Notes: a model not told the origin generated them from the letters alone. Numbered from the stretch's first letter, positions 1-10,317 are shown. The stretch is 64,000 nucleotides of DNA from Planctomyces sp. (GCA_016795105.1 JAEUIH010000014.1:23558-87557); one strand, 5' to 3'. Program-made: numbers and translations.

Positions 1-353
<353 letters not shown>

Positions 354-426
354 TTGATTTACGATCAAGCTGACACTTAGACTTTTTCTCGCAGATGAAT
401 GCGGCTCCGCTGGCGCATCTGCGTTT

Positions 427-537
427 TCCCGGTGAATTACCTTCGAGGAAACACACGTTCCCATTCCGAACACGATCGTTAAGCTCGATGGACCAATGAT
501 AGTACCCAAAAGTGCGAAAGTAGGCTATCGCCGGGAT
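427..537 (+). rRNA. 5S ribosomal RNA
   Basis: About 111 bases with 5S features: the ends TCCCGG (from 427) and CCGGGA (531-536) pair to form helix I, and the interior carries the conserved CCATTCCGAACACG segment (460-473) and a GAAAGTAGGC-like 3' arm. It lies about 75 bases after the 23S end and directly before an intrinsic terminator, as expected for the last gene of an rRNA operon. The ends are estimated from the pairing. Confidence 0.9.
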
Positions 538-546
538 CTTACACTA

Positions 547-575
547 AGCCGGACCTTTTAGGTCCGGCTTTTTTT
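547..575 (+). terminator. Intrinsic terminator of the rRNA operon
   Basis: A perfect 9-bp stem AGCCGGACC / GGTCCGGCT (547-555 and 561-569) with loop TTTTA is followed by a run of seven T (569-575), about 10 bases after the 5S end. The T run is followed by ACGCGC, a tag that recurs after other terminators in this window. Confidence 0.93.
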
Positions 576-665
576 ACGCGCCAACGTTTCATTGTCGGCC
601 CGTTGAAAACAGGCATGCCCGCGCATCCCCTTGCCTCGAACTCAACGGAATCATGGCGGTCTCTC

Positions 666-691
666 AGGAACTCGATTGAGTTCCTTTTTTT
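666..691 (+). terminator. Orphan intrinsic terminator, copy 1
   Basis: Stem AGGAACTC / GAGTTCCT (666-673 and 678-685) with a 4-base loop, running into seven T and then ATGCGC. No gene lies between it and the rRNA terminator, so it is either a backup rRNA terminator or the end of a small unrecognised transcript. Confidence 0.75.
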
Positions 692-946
692 ATGCGCCCA
701 TCACTCCTTCAGTTCATCACGCGACTTTCCATTCGGTCGGAAATTGTCATCCAAAACGGAGCCGTTCAACACGGAGCTGGCTCCAGCAAAGTGAATTTGT
801 CCCTCTAGATCTGTGATTGGAGTCATGCAGCTTCCCAATTCAGTTTTCTAATAGAGCAAGAGTTCTTGGGAGGGATCAATTTGCAGAAGAATGTGATCCA
901 CAGATTTACGGTGTCGAAGAAGGGATTGCCTGGGCTAGGACGGATC

Positions 947-985
947 CCGGTGGTCTGACCCCGGGAATTTTGGGTCTGACCCTGC
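947..985. repeat. GGTCTGACCCC-type repeat, copy A
   Basis: Contains GGTCTGACCCC (from 952) and, about 20 bases on, GGGTCTGACCC, an imperfect head-to-tail pair. Similar units recur at 1150-1198, 1526-1545 and 1680-1738. The short, partly self-complementary, intergenic units look like a REP-type element. No transposase is nearby. Confidence 0.55.
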
Positions 986-1149
986 AGCTGGCGTCCAAGA
1001 ACAGAATTTGCGTTTTGGAGATTTCGTAGCCTGGACCGTGAGGCCGATCATCTGGCCGTTCTCGGTTGGCCGAAATTCCGTAGGCTTCGTCTTTCGCTGC
1101 CGATGTTTCGGATCTTTTCAAAAAGTCCGCCTCGGGGGCGATTCGTGAG

Positions 1150-1198
1150 GGTGGCCTGACCCGCCGAGTTCGAAAATTTGAGGGTCTGGCCCCGGCAG
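1150..1198. repeat. GGTCTGACCCC-type repeat, copy B
   Basis: Begins GGTGGCCTGACCC and ends GAGGGTCTGGCCCCGGC, with AAATTTGA between. The order and spacing match copy D at 1680-1738, so these are two copies of one element about 530 bases apart. Confidence 0.6.
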
Positions 1199-1236
1199 CC
1201 TCTTTTAAGCGGCAAAAACTCGTTGTGGCTGCACAA

Positions 1237-1261
1237 AGGAACTCAATGAGTTCCTCTTTTT
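1237..1261 (+). terminator. Orphan intrinsic terminator, copy 2
   Basis: Stem AGGAACTC / GAGTTCCT (1237-1244 and 1248-1255) with a 3-base loop, then CTTTTTT and ATGCGC. The stem arms are identical to those of the hairpin at 666-685, so the two are duplicates about 570 bases apart. No upstream gene explains it. Confidence 0.7.
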
Positions 1262-1525
1262 TATGCGCAGAGCACTGTGCCCTGCCACGTGCGGAATTTC
1301 ACATCCAATCGCATTCAAAAACAGATCGTCAGAAATGCGTCGATGCAGATTGTGTTTCACGTTTCAGTCTCAAAAAAGAGAGCTGCGCGGACATCATTGT
1401 CTCACGGGCCAGCGACCGCCATCTCCTCGAAATTTGTCCAGCCAAGTGCGATTTTGTTGCTGGATCTGGCTGTAGCTCGACCCGCAATCCCCATTGTCTC
1501 ATCCCCAGTCCCCGATGGACTGGCT

Positions 1526-1545
1526 CCCGGTGGTCGGACCCCGTC
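1526..1545. repeat. GGTCTGACCCC-type repeat, half copy C
   Basis: CCGGTGGTCGGACCCCG matches the left half of copy A (CCGGTGGTCTGACCCCG) with one change. The right half is not recognisable. Confidence 0.4.
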
Positions 1546-1679
1546 GCGATTGCGCAAAATTCTGAATCCTCAACTTCATTCCGTCTTCCGCTGAAATGGG
1601 AATTGGGCAGAGTGCGGGATTTCAGAATTGATGACGTGCCTGTCCTGATTTGCGTTCGTGATATCTCATATCAGAATCG

Positions 1680-1738
1680 GGGTGGCCTGACCCCGACGAG
1701 ATCCCCTCGAGTCTGAATTTGAGGGTCTGGCCCCGGCG
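1680..1738. repeat. GGTCTGACCCC-type repeat, copy D
   Basis: Begins GGTGGCCTGACCCCG and ends TTTGAGGGTCTGGCCCCGGC, with an internal CCCCTCGAG segment not present in copy B. It is the best-preserved copy and lies about 210 bases before the kinase gene. Confidence 0.6.
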
Positions 1739-1948
1739 CGCCCCGGCGGCGGCTCGGTGGGACGCTTTAGTCCGGAATTTCTTTTCGCAGAAGCTTGAGG
1801 AGGCAAATGTCCGGAAGCTTGAATGATTGCAATCTGATTGATGAAGAGCTGGCTCATGTGTATCGTGATGTTTGCATCCTACTGAATCTGCACCATCGCG
1901 AATTGACATTTCTGTGTCTCCATGAGTGCAAGCAGTCAGGAGGTCCTG

Positions 1949-4900
1949 ATGTTAAACGACGAGGGACGAACGCCGGCGGACAGATTTTCGGATTCAACAT
2001 ATGTTCCTCAGCGAACAGCCGCAGCGGGTCAGTTGATCGCCGGTCGGTATAAGTTCATCGAACAGATCGGTGAAGGCGGGATGGGAACGGTTTGGCTGGC
2101 TGATCAGAAGGAACCCGTTCGTCGTCGTGTTGCAGTCAAACTCATCAAGGCCGGAATGGACTCTGCCCAGGTGCTGTACCGTTTTGAAGCGGAGCGGCAG
2201 GCTCTGGCAATTCTGGACCATCCGAATATTGCAAAGGTATTCGACGGTGGGCGAACAGAAGACGATCGCCCGTTTTTTGTGATGGAATACGTCAAGGGAA
2301 TCCCGTTAACGGACTTTTGTGACCGAGAGAAGCTTCGAGTTCGCGATCGACTGCAGCTCCTGATTTCTGTCTGCCAGGCGGTTCAGCATGCACATCAGAA
2401 GGGGATCATCCATCGCGACCTCAAGCCTTCAAATATTCTGGTGAGTATGCATGAGGGAAAGGCAGTTCCCAAGGTGATTGACTTTGGGCTGGCAAAGGCA
2501 TTTAACCAGTCGCTGACAGAAAACACACTCCATACAGCACTGGGGACGATGCTTGGGACACCTATGTATATGAGTCCGGAGCAGGCCGAACAGAACAATC
2601 TTGATATCGATACTCGGACGGACATTTATTCACTGGGAGTGATACTCTATGAGTTGTTGACAGGAGTGACGCCCATCGAGCGGCAGGCTTTTCGAGATGC
2701 AGCTCTGAATGAAATGTTGAGGTTGATCCGGGAAGTTGAACCTCCACGTCCGAGCACTCGCTTAAGCAGCATCGAGAATCTCCCGAACGTAGCGGCGTCT
2801 CGCGGGATTGATCCTCGATCACTCAATCGGGAACTTCATGGTGATCTGGATTGGATCGTTATGAAGGCGATCGAGAAAGAGAGAGGTCGGCGTTACGAGA
2901 CTGCTGATGGTTTTGCCAGAGATATCCAGCGATTTCTGGCCTTCGAAACTGTTGAGGCAACTCCGCCACGTCTCGGCTACCGGCTTCGAAAACTGTATCA
3001 GCGCCGCAAGCAAATCATTCTGATTTCCGGGGTGTTGCTGGGACTTTTGCTGACTGCGTGCGTTGTAAGCATCTGGCAGGCGATTCGGGCAACGAAGGCT
3101 GAAGGCGAGCTGTTGGTGCATTTGGAGACGGAGTCCGTGCTTCGAACTCGCGCTGAAACGGCGCGTGACAGGTTGCGCAGCATTCTTGACCTGATGACTT
3201 CATCCGTGACTCGTGAAGCACTGCTTACACAGCTTCGCCTGACCAAAGAGCAGGAAACTCTGCTCAACGACATTGTCCGATACTATGAAGAACTGGCAAT
3301 TGAAGATTCAGCAGACTCAGATCAGCGACTGCGAGTTGGCACGGCTTCGTTTCGAGTTGGTGAGATACAGTTTCGTCTTGGACGATTTTCTGATGCGAAG
3401 ACGTCGTTTGAACATGCGTACGAGATTCTGAGTTCTATGCCAGACAACAGCACAGAGTCGGAACCATCAAAGGTCGCTGCCGCTGCGGCATTGGTCCGTC
3501 TGGCATTCATCAGTTCACAATTTGGTGATCGAACGGGAGCAATTGAGACTCATAAACGAGCACTTGCCTGTTTCGAGACCGTGAAAGGCCCCGCGGCATC
3601 CTCTGAGATTGCTCTCCAGCATAAAGCGAACTGCCAAAGTTCGCTGGGGCTTGAGTTGATTGCTGTTGGGAACAACGAAGAAGCACTGCAATACTGCAAT
3701 GAAGCAATTCGAACGATGGGCGACAAGTCAAATGAATTGTCATCGCGATCGGTCGAATTTCGAGTTCAGTTGGCGAGGTGTTTTGGTAACCGGGGAATTG
3801 TTCTTGAACGGACTGTCAATATTCCCAATGTCATCGAAGACTTCATGCAGGCTCGGCAGATACTCGAGACTATGACTGAAGAGTCATCCGGGTTATCGAT
3901 CTATGGAGAATCTCTTGCGAAGACTTATAACAACCTTGGATTTATGAATGGCAAAGTTGGTCGCTGGGAGGAATCAATTGGTTACTTCAGGAAGGCGGTT
4001 GAGATTCGCGGACTGATCAGTGCCATGTATCCCGGCGTTTTTGAGTACAAGGTGTACCATGCTGATACAGAAGCAAGCTTAGCAGAAGTGCTCTTTCTCC
4101 GCGGGAATCGAGATGAAGCCATGTTTCATTCGAAGCATGCGATTGAGATTCTGAGAAGCCTGAAAGTGCCTGATTCGGGGACTCAGGCATTCAATCGGCA
4201 GTTACTAAGGGCAACAAGTCTTGCAGCAGGGTATGCCTCGGCGATGAATCGTCCTGAAGAAGCGTTGAGCCTTGCACAAGAGTCGGTAGATATTGCGCAT
4301 AAGCTCTCTTCAGAGTATGCTGAAGTAGTCGATTATGCTCGTGAAGAGGCCGTGTGTCTCAATAATCTGGCCAGGGTGTCTGCTGACTTCGGTCTCATTG
4401 AAGACTCAATCCGGCATCACACTGAGGCACTCAGAATTCGAACGCAGTTATGTGTTCGTCCGGAGAGCACAGCAGGAGATCTCCAGAATCGCGGAATGTC
4501 ACTTAATAATCTGGGGTCTGCAAATTGTGATGCCTGCAGATTCTCAGATGCTGTCGTACATCTGGAAGAAGCATACAAGATCCGATATGAACTATGGGGT
4601 CAATATAAGTCTGTGCCATCGGTGGCCTTGGACCTGAGTATGACCTGCATCAATCTTGCAGAACTCCATCGGCTCTTAAAGGACAATGCTCGTGCTCTGG
4701 AGTTACTTAAACAGGCTGAGGAAGTTTTAAACTCGCAGCCGAGCGAGACACATACATCTGACGAAGGTTTTTCGCTGTTGCAAAGAGCCCGAGAGAGAGC
4801 GATGGCGCGGGTACTGATTCAGGCCGGAGAGAACCTGCCTCCCGTGGATGAAATCCGTCAACTACTGAAGTCCGATGCAAAATGGCAGACCGCAGATTTG

Positions 4901-5107
4901 CTGGATGCAGCTTCTTTGGCGGCAGTTGCCGGGACAACGACGGCTTATTCAGACGAACAGAAAAGCGAAATTTCTGACATGTCGATTCAGCACCTGAAAG
5001 CGGCCGTTCAGCGTGGGTGGAGACCAAATCGCTTTCTGCTGGAGCATCCTGACTATATTCTGTTTAAAGCACGCATGGAAACGGAAGTTCCCTTTCCTGT
5101 CGAATAG
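1949..5107 (+). CDS. Membrane-anchored Ser/Thr protein kinase with C-terminal TPR-like region
   Basis: A 1052-residue Hanks-type kinase fused to helical repeats. The kinase domain has the glycine loop GEGGMGTVW (~41-49), the lysine of VAVKLIKAG, the catalytic loop HRDLKPSN (~155), DFGLAKA (~177) and GTPMYMSPEQ in the activation segment. A hydrophobic segment at ~355-380 (IILISGVLLGLLLTACVV) is a single membrane span. The rest, rich in A/L/Y helical pairs such as ALQYCNEAIRTMG, is tetratricopeptide-like and probably binds protein partners. An upstream ATG exists at 1922, but AGGAGGT at 1938-1944 favours 1949. Signal input and substrates are unknown. This architecture is very common in planctomycetes. 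Confidence 0.93.
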   Translation: MLNDEGRTPADRFSDSTYVPQRTAAAGQLIAGRYKFIEQIGEGGMGTVWLADQKEPVRRRVAVKLIKAGMDSAQVLYRFEAERQALAILDHPNIAKVFDGGRTEDDRPFFVMEYVKGIPLTDFCDREKLRVRDRLQLLISVCQAVQHAHQKGIIHRDLKPSNILVSMHEGKAVPKVIDFGLAKAFNQSLTENTLHTALGTMLGTPMYMSPEQAEQNNLDIDTRTDIYSLGVILYELLTGVTPIERQAFRDAALNEMLRLIREVEPPRPSTRLSSIENLPNVAASRGIDPRSLNRELHGDLDWIVMKAIEKERGRRYETADGFARDIQRFLAFETVEATPPRLGYRLRKLYQRRKQIILISGVLLGLLLTACVVSIWQAIRATKAEGELLVHLETESVLRTRAETARDRLRSILDLMTSSVTREALLTQLRLTKEQETLLNDIVRYYEELAIEDSADSDQRLRVGTASFRVGEIQFRLGRFSDAKTSFEHAYEILSSMPDNSTESEPSKVAAAAALVRLAFISSQFGDRTGAIETHKRALACFETVKGPAASSEIALQHKANCQSSLGLELIAVGNNEEALQYCNEAIRTMGDKSNELSSRSVEFRVQLARCFGNRGIVLERTVNIPNVIEDFMQARQILETMTEESSGLSIYGESLAKTYNNLGFMNGKVGRWEESIGYFRKAVEIRGLISAMYPGVFEYKVYHADTEASLAEVLFLRGNRDEAMFHSKHAIEILRSLKVPDSGTQAFNRQLLRATSLAAGYASAMNRPEEALSLAQESVDIAHKLSSEYAEVVDYAREEAVCLNNLARVSADFGLIEDSIRHHTEALRIRTQLCVRPESTAGDLQNRGMSLNNLGSANCDACRFSDAVVHLEEAYKIRYELWGQYKSVPSVALDLSMTCINLAELHRLLKDNARALELLKQAEEVLNSQPSETHTSDEGFSLLQRARERAMARVLIQAGENLPPVDEIRQLLKSDAKWQTADLLDAASLAAVAGTTTAYSDEQKSEISDMSIQHLKAAVQRGWRPNRFLLEHPDYILFKARMETEVPFPVE

Positions 5108-5139
5108 GCTTTCGGTTGAGAGTGTTGGGGTATATCTGC

Positions 5140-7539
5140 ATGTTCTGGGACGCAACTGGAAGAACTGCTGCTTTTCGGCTGTCTGCAGTCCTTTACGTAA
5201 CTGTGTTGTTCAGTTGTTCCTGTCAAGGCGACGAGCACGGAGGGAGTTCGCGTGTTCGTTTCAACAAACAGATTCGACCGATCCTGTCTGACAAATGTCT
5301 TCAGTGTCATGGCCCCGATGCTGGCAGTCGAAAGGGGGGATTCAGAGTCGATGATCGTGAATCCGTTGTTGGGACGGCGGATTCCGGCTTGCGGCCGGTT
5401 GTACCTGGCATGCCTGAACAGAGTCAGTTGTTGGTTCGCATTCACTCCAATGACGCCGACCTGACAATGCCTCCGGCTGCGAGCGGCAAGTTTCTGACTG
5501 AGGAAGAGAAAGGGCTGCTTCAGCGGTGGATTGTCGAGGGTGCCGAATATGAATCACACTGGGCATATCTTCCGATCTCTCGTCCTCCGATCCCTGACGT
5601 CAGCGATTCCGGATGGGTGCGGAACCCGATTGATGCATTCTTGCTTTCGAGGCTTGAGCGGGAAAATCTTCATCCGTCGGTCGAGGCGTCTGATTCAGTT
5701 CTGCTGCGACGGCTTTCACTTGATCTGACAGGATTACCGCCATCCGTCAATGATCTTGACCAGTTTCTTCTGGAGATGAACACTGCGAACGATCGAGCTT
5801 CTCGCGATGAAGTGTATTCTCGATGGATTTCACATTACCTTGCATCGCCTCACTATGGCGAACGTATGGCAGTCGATTGGATGGATGCCGCGCGTTATGC
5901 AGATACGAACGGTTACCAGGTGGATCGAGACCGCGATATGTACGCGTGGCGAGACTGGGTGATCGAAGCATTTAATCGGAATATGCGATTTGATGAGTTT
6001 ACGGTGGAGCAGCTTGCGGGTGATTTGCTGGCCGATGCGACACTGAGTCAGAAGATCGCAACCGGGTTTCATCGCAATCATATGCTGAACGAAGAGGGTG
6101 GAATTATTCCGGAGGAATTTCTTGCCGAGTATTGTGCTGATCGAGTCGAGACAACGGCTACGGTCTGGCTTGGACAGACGATGAATTGTGCTCGATGCCA
6201 TGACCACAAATTTGACCCGATCACTCAACGAGATTTCTATGGGCTGTACGCTTTCTTCCATAACATCACTGAGCAGGGCGTGGGAAACTATGGGGCTGTC
6301 TATCGCCTGAGTGCTCCACCATTGATTCGGCTTCCATCGCCGGAAATCGAGCGACAGGTGAGCGAGCTGGAGAAATCAAGAGACGCTGCAGCTGATGGAG
6401 CCGAGCGTACAAAGATTCAGCAACAGATCGACGCACTTCAGCAGCAGATTCCGACAGCCATGGTCATGGAGGAACTATCTGTACCTCGAGAGACTCGAAT
6501 CATGCTTCGCGGGAACTATGCGCAGCCGGGAGACATCGTCACCGCGTCAACGCCGGAGAGACTTCCTGGAATGCCTGCTTCTTTACCAAAGAATCGTCTT
6601 GGACTGGCGCGATGGCTGGTTGATCCCGGCAATCCGCTGACGGCACGTGTTATCATGAATCGGCTTTGGCAATCGGTGTTTGGAGTCGGAATCGTGAAGA
6701 CGTCGGAGGACTTTGGTACTCAGGGAGAGCTGCCCGTTCATCCGGAACTTCTGGACTGGCTTGCGTCGGAATTTGTTTCGAGTGGCTGGGATGTTCAGCA
6801 TATGTTGAAACTGATGATGACCAGTTCCGCTTATCGACAGCATTCAGGAGTGACTTCGGAGTTGCTTTCGCGAGATCCGGAGAATCGACTGTTAGCCCGC
6901 GGCGTACGGTATCGCCTTCAGTCAGAGTTCATTCGAGACCAGGCACTGTCTGCCAGCGGCTTGCTGGTTGCGAAGATTGGGGGCCCGTCGGTTAAGCCTT
7001 ATCACCCTGCGGGGTTTTATGAACAGGTGACAGCCGGAAGTGGCACGAATGTGTATGTCGAGGGGCAGGGAGAAGATCTTTATCGACGGTCGATGTATAC
7101 GTACTGGAAACGCTCAGTTCCCAATCCGGCAATGTTGATCTTTGATTCACCGTTTCGCGAGACATGCTCAGTTCGCAGAACGCGAACAAATACGCCGCTG
7201 CAGGCTCTGAATCTGATGAATGACCCAACCTATATTGAGGCAGCGAGGGTACTGGCGATGAGGATTCTGCGAGAGGGAGGTTCGACGGTCGATTCGCAGG
7301 TGAACTACGGGATGCGAGTTGTACTGTCGCGTGAGCCGTCTGAGCCGGAACGAGCGATTTTGGTAGCGGCATATGAACGAACGAAGCTGGATTTTCAGGG
7401 CGACCCGGTTTCTGTGGATGGATATCTGGCAGCGGGAAAGTCGTCAATTCCGGAAGGTACTGACAGAGTGGCGCTTGCTGCGATGGCAGTGGTGTCGGGA
7501 ACGATTCTGAATCTCGACGAAGCAATTACTCGCGAATGA
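5140..7539 (+). CDS. Exported haem-c-motif DUF1549/DUF1553 protein (pair 1)
   Basis: A 799-residue planctomycete-type protein. After a hydrophobic leader ending near SCSCQG, a PSD1-type cytochrome-like segment has CLQCH (CxxCH) in KCLQCHGPDAG. DUF1549 follows, with RRLSLDLTGLPPS and NCARCHDHKFDPI carrying a second CxxCH, then DUF1553 with NRLWQSVFGVGIV and NTPLQALNLMNDP. The biochemical role of these domains is not established; the CxxCH motifs suggest covalent haem and an envelope location. A TTG start at 5116 would add eight residues; ATG 5140 is preferred because the signal peptide then starts at the N-terminus. It pairs with the DUF1501 gene 36 bases downstream, with which it is probably co-transcribed. 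Confidence 0.93.
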   Translation: MFWDATGRTAAFRLSAVLYVTVLFSCSCQGDEHGGSSRVRFNKQIRPILSDKCLQCHGPDAGSRKGGFRVDDRESVVGTADSGLRPVVPGMPEQSQLLVRIHSNDADLTMPPAASGKFLTEEEKGLLQRWIVEGAEYESHWAYLPISRPPIPDVSDSGWVRNPIDAFLLSRLERENLHPSVEASDSVLLRRLSLDLTGLPPSVNDLDQFLLEMNTANDRASRDEVYSRWISHYLASPHYGERMAVDWMDAARYADTNGYQVDRDRDMYAWRDWVIEAFNRNMRFDEFTVEQLAGDLLADATLSQKIATGFHRNHMLNEEGGIIPEEFLAEYCADRVETTATVWLGQTMNCARCHDHKFDPITQRDFYGLYAFFHNITEQGVGNYGAVYRLSAPPLIRLPSPEIERQVSELEKSRDAAADGAERTKIQQQIDALQQQIPTAMVMEELSVPRETRIMLRGNYAQPGDIVTASTPERLPGMPASLPKNRLGLARWLVDPGNPLTARVIMNRLWQSVFGVGIVKTSEDFGTQGELPVHPELLDWLASEFVSSGWDVQHMLKLMMTSSAYRQHSGVTSELLSRDPENRLLARGVRYRLQSEFIRDQALSASGLLVAKIGGPSVKPYHPAGFYEQVTAGSGTNVYVEGQGEDLYRRSMYTYWKRSVPNPAMLIFDSPFRETCSVRRTRTNTPLQALNLMNDPTYIEAARVLAMRILREGGSTVDSQVNYGMRVVLSREPSEPERAILVAAYERTKLDFQGDPVSVDGYLAAGKSSIPEGTDRVALAAMAVVSGTILNLDEAITRE

Positions 7540-7575
7540 CTCAGATTCGTGAATGGGGCCTGAGAGTAACACACA

Positions 7576-9066
7576 ATGAACGTATTGTTGCGTGAGAGGA
7601 AAGAACAAGTGCCTTTGCAGACATCACGTCGACAGCTTTTGACTTCATCATCAATGATCGCAGGGTCTGCAGCGCTCGCGACTCTGTTGGATCAGGATAT
7701 TGTTGGGGGTGGGATGAGGTCAGGAGAAGAGGTGGCGGGACGTATGATTGCCGGAAGCAATCTACCTCATTTCATTCCTCGAGCAAAAAGAGTCATATGG
7801 CTGACGCAGGCTGGTGCACCGTCTCAACTGGAGCTGTTTGATCACAAGCCTGAGCTTCATCGACATTTCGACCGGGATTTGCCGGAATCGGTTCGAGGCG
7901 GACAACGATTAACGGGGATGACATCGGGGCAGGCGAGGCTGCCTGTGGCGCCATCTGTATTTCGATTTCGTCAGCATGGACAATCCGGGACATGGTTGAG
8001 TGAGATTTTGCCCCATACCGGGCGAATCGCCGACAGGATCTGTGTGATTCGGAGTCTGCACACAGAGGCCATCAATCATGACCCGGCAATGACTTTACTT
8101 CAGACTGGCCATCAGACGGCGGGTCGTCCTTCAGCGGGAGCGTGGCTGTCGTACGGGCTGGGTTCAGAGAACTCGAATCTGCCGGCGTTTGTTGTCATGA
8201 TTTCGCGGCCCAGTGGTCCAACGAATGCTCAGCCTCTGCATGAGCGGATGTGGGGATCAGGCTTTCTGCCACCTCGCTACCAGGGTGTGAGATTTAGTCC
8301 CGGATCAAGTCCGGTTCTTTTCCTTTCAAACCCAGCCGGTATCACTCAGACTCGTCGACGGGCAATGCTGGACGATCTTTCCGCTTTGAATACTCTGCAT
8401 TTTGAGGATGTGCGAGACCCTGAAATCGCCGCCAGGATTGACCAGTACGAGATGGCGTTTCGGATGCAGAGTTCGGTTCCTGAACTTGCTGATTTTTCAA
8501 CGGAGCCGAAATCGGTGTTTGAACACTATGGGCCGGAATCCGAGAAGCCCGGGACGTTCGCTGCAAACTGTATTCTTGCCCGTCGTCTGATAGAACGCGG
8601 AGTTCGATTTGTTCAGCTTTATCATCGTGGCTGGGATCAGCATGGGAGTTTGCCGAGCGGGATCAGGAGTCAATGTTATGACACAGATCAACCGTCGGCT
8701 GCGTTGGTGGAAGACCTTGCATCCAGAGGACTGCTGGACGACACGCTGGTTATTTGGGGTGGTGAATTCGGAAGGACCGTATATTCTCAGGGGAGTCTGA
8801 CAGCCACAGACTATGGACGGGACCACCATCCGCTTTGTTATTCGGTCTGGCTTGCCGGCGCGGGGATTCGAGCCGGACAAACGTATGGTGAGACCGATGA
8901 TTTCTCATACAACATCGTCCGTGACCCGGTGCACATCCATGATCTGAATGCGACGATACTTCATCTAATGGGACTTGATCATACGCGATTAACGTATCGG
9001 CATCAGGGACGAGATTTTCGCCTGACGGATATTCATGGGAGCATCGTGACTCCGATTCTGAGTTGA
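7576..9066 (+). CDS. Tat-exported DUF1501 protein (pair 1)
   Basis: A 496-residue DUF1501 protein, a family related in fold to alkaline phosphatases and sulfatases. The N-terminus has a twin-arginine signal, SRRQLLTSSSMIAGSAALA (~17-35), so it is probably exported folded. Family landmarks visible are IWLTQAGAPSQLELFDHKP, DRICVIRSLHTEAINHDPA, GAWLSYGLGSENSNLPAFVV, WGGEFGRTVYSQ, GRDHHPLCYSVWLAGAGIRAG and DLNATILHLMGLDH. The histidines and aspartates in these could bind metal, but activity is unknown. It follows its DUF1549/DUF1553 partner; the same order recurs at 25818-28063 (minus strand) and 41770-46554. Confidence 0.93.
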   Translation: MNVLLRERKEQVPLQTSRRQLLTSSSMIAGSAALATLLDQDIVGGGMRSGEEVAGRMIAGSNLPHFIPRAKRVIWLTQAGAPSQLELFDHKPELHRHFDRDLPESVRGGQRLTGMTSGQARLPVAPSVFRFRQHGQSGTWLSEILPHTGRIADRICVIRSLHTEAINHDPAMTLLQTGHQTAGRPSAGAWLSYGLGSENSNLPAFVVMISRPSGPTNAQPLHERMWGSGFLPPRYQGVRFSPGSSPVLFLSNPAGITQTRRRAMLDDLSALNTLHFEDVRDPEIAARIDQYEMAFRMQSSVPELADFSTEPKSVFEHYGPESEKPGTFAANCILARRLIERGVRFVQLYHRGWDQHGSLPSGIRSQCYDTDQPSAALVEDLASRGLLDDTLVIWGGEFGRTVYSQGSLTATDYGRDHHPLCYSVWLAGAGIRAGQTYGETDDFSYNIVRDPVHIHDLNATILHLMGLDHTRLTYRHQGRDFRLTDIHGSIVTPILS

Positions 9067-9081
9067 AGCGGGTGAAGGTGA

Positions 9082-10317
9082 CTAGTTGGTTGCAACTTCG
9101 GCTGTGTTGAGACACTTGTCAATCTGTCGAATGGCCTGACGAAGCCGCTGACTGTTTTCGACGATTGCCAGTCTGAGGAAGCCTTCGCCTTCAGGCCCGA
9201 ACCCCCGGCCAGGGCTGACAGCAACACCGCCTTCATTCAGAAGTTTCATGGCAAAATCGATGGATCCCATTTTCTTCCATGGTTCCGGGATTTCAGTCCA
9301 GACGAACATTCCAGCGCGGGGCGGGGTGACGTTCCATCCAATACGATTCAGGCCTTCGCACAGAACATCGCGGCGCTGTTGATATTCGACGGCGAGGCTT
9401 TCGATAGCTGCATCACAGTGCCGCATCGCAACTATGGCTGCGATCTGAATTGGCTGAAAGATGCCATAGTCGTAATAGCCTTTAATTGTTGCCAGGGCGC
9501 GGACCATTTCTGAATTACCGCAGCAGAAGCCAATTCGCCAGCCGGCCATGCTGTAGCTCTTGCTCATGGAAGTCATTTCTACACCGACGCTGAGAGCACC
9601 AGGAGTAGAAAGGAAGCTGGGAGCCATGTAGCCGTCGTAACAGATGTCTGCGTATGCAAAGTCGCTGATCACGAGGAAGTTGTGTTTCTTTGCCAACCGG
9701 ACCAGCTCGACATAGAAATCTTTTTCAATAACTGTCGAGGATGGGTTGTGAGGGAAGTTGACAACGACCACTTTTGGCTTGGGAACGAGGTGTTCGCACG
9801 TGTAGGCAATATTGCGAAGGTATTTTTCAGGATCGCGAACATCCAGAGCAATGACGTTTCCGGACGCGAGCATTACCGCGTAGACATGGATCGGAAACGA
9901 AGGTGCCGGGACAATGGCCGTGTCGCCTGGGCCCATCAATGCCAGGCACATATGGCTGAAGCCTTCCTTCGAGCCAAGGCAGGCCAGGACTTCATCGTTC
10001 GGATCAAGGCGGACCCCGTAGCGTTTCCAGTAGCGGGCGGAGACTTCTTTCCGGAGATTTCCAATACCGTTCGAAACGGAATATCGGTGGTTCCTTGAAT
10101 CAGCGAGCGCTTCTTCAATTTTTTGCACGATCAACGGATCGGGTGGATCCGTCGGATTTCCCATGCCAAGGTCGATTACGTCAACGCCAGCAACTCGCAG
10201 CTGGTATTTTCGCTTGTTAATTGTACCGAAGAGGTAGGGCGGAAGCCGTTTGACGCGGTCAGCAACCGGGATCGAAAACGGATTGTCTTCAAACAGTACT
10301 TCAGATTCGCTTCGCAT
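9082..10317 (-). CDS. Class I/II pyridoxal-phosphate aminotransferase
   Basis: A 411-residue fold-type I aminotransferase. The Schiff-base lysine lies in [24 protein letters not shown] near the N-terminus, [11 protein letters not shown] (NxP motif) and the C-terminal arginine segment [10 protein letters not shown] are also typical. Closest known groups are AlaC/alanine aminotransferase and LL-diaminopimelate aminotransferase-like enzymes. The substrate cannot be fixed from sequence, though [13 protein letters not shown] favours the AlaC-like group. A GTG at 10353 would extend it by 12 residues without a ribosome-binding site, so ATG 10317 was chosen. It is convergent with the DUF1501 gene, leaving a 15-base gap. 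Confidence 0.88.
   Translation of the reverse strand: MRSESEVLFEDNPFSIPVADRVKRLPPYLFGTINKRKYQLRVAGVDVIDLGMGNPTDPPDPLIVQKIEEALADSRNHRYSVSNGIGNLRKEVSARYWKRYGVRLDPNDEVLACLGSKEGFSHMCLALMGPGDTAIVPAPSFPIHVYAVMLASGNVIALDVRDPEKYLRNIAYTCEHLVPKPKVVVVNFPHNPSSTVIEKDFYVELVRLAKKHNFLVISDFAYADICYDGYMAPSFLSTPGALSVGVEMTSMSKSYSMAGWRIGFCCGNSEMVRALATIKGYYDYGIFQPIQIAAIVAMRHCDAAIESLAVEYQQRRDVLCEGLNRIGWNVTPPRAGMFVWTEIPEPWKKMGSIDFAMKLLNEGGVAVSPGRGFGPEGEGFLRLAIVENSQRLRQAIRQIDKCLNTAEVATN

Larger units (their letters stand above)
576..1948. other. Gene-poor region downstream of the rRNA operon
   Basis: About 1.4 kb without a credible protein gene. The longest frame (1225-1716, plus strand) runs through a terminator hairpin and repeat copies, has no ribosome-binding site and has no recognisable protein character. 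The region holds two extra terminator-like hairpins (666-691, 1237-1261) and at least four copies or half-copies of a GG(T/C)CTGACCCC-type repeat. It could hide small RNAs ending at the extra terminators; nothing else is supported. Confidence 0.6.

Noticed and set aside
1225-1716. 163-codon plus-strand frame downstream of the rRNA operon
   Set aside because: It reads through a terminator hairpin and a repeat half-copy, has no ribosome-binding site, and its composition (many Ser/Cys/Arg) is not protein-like.
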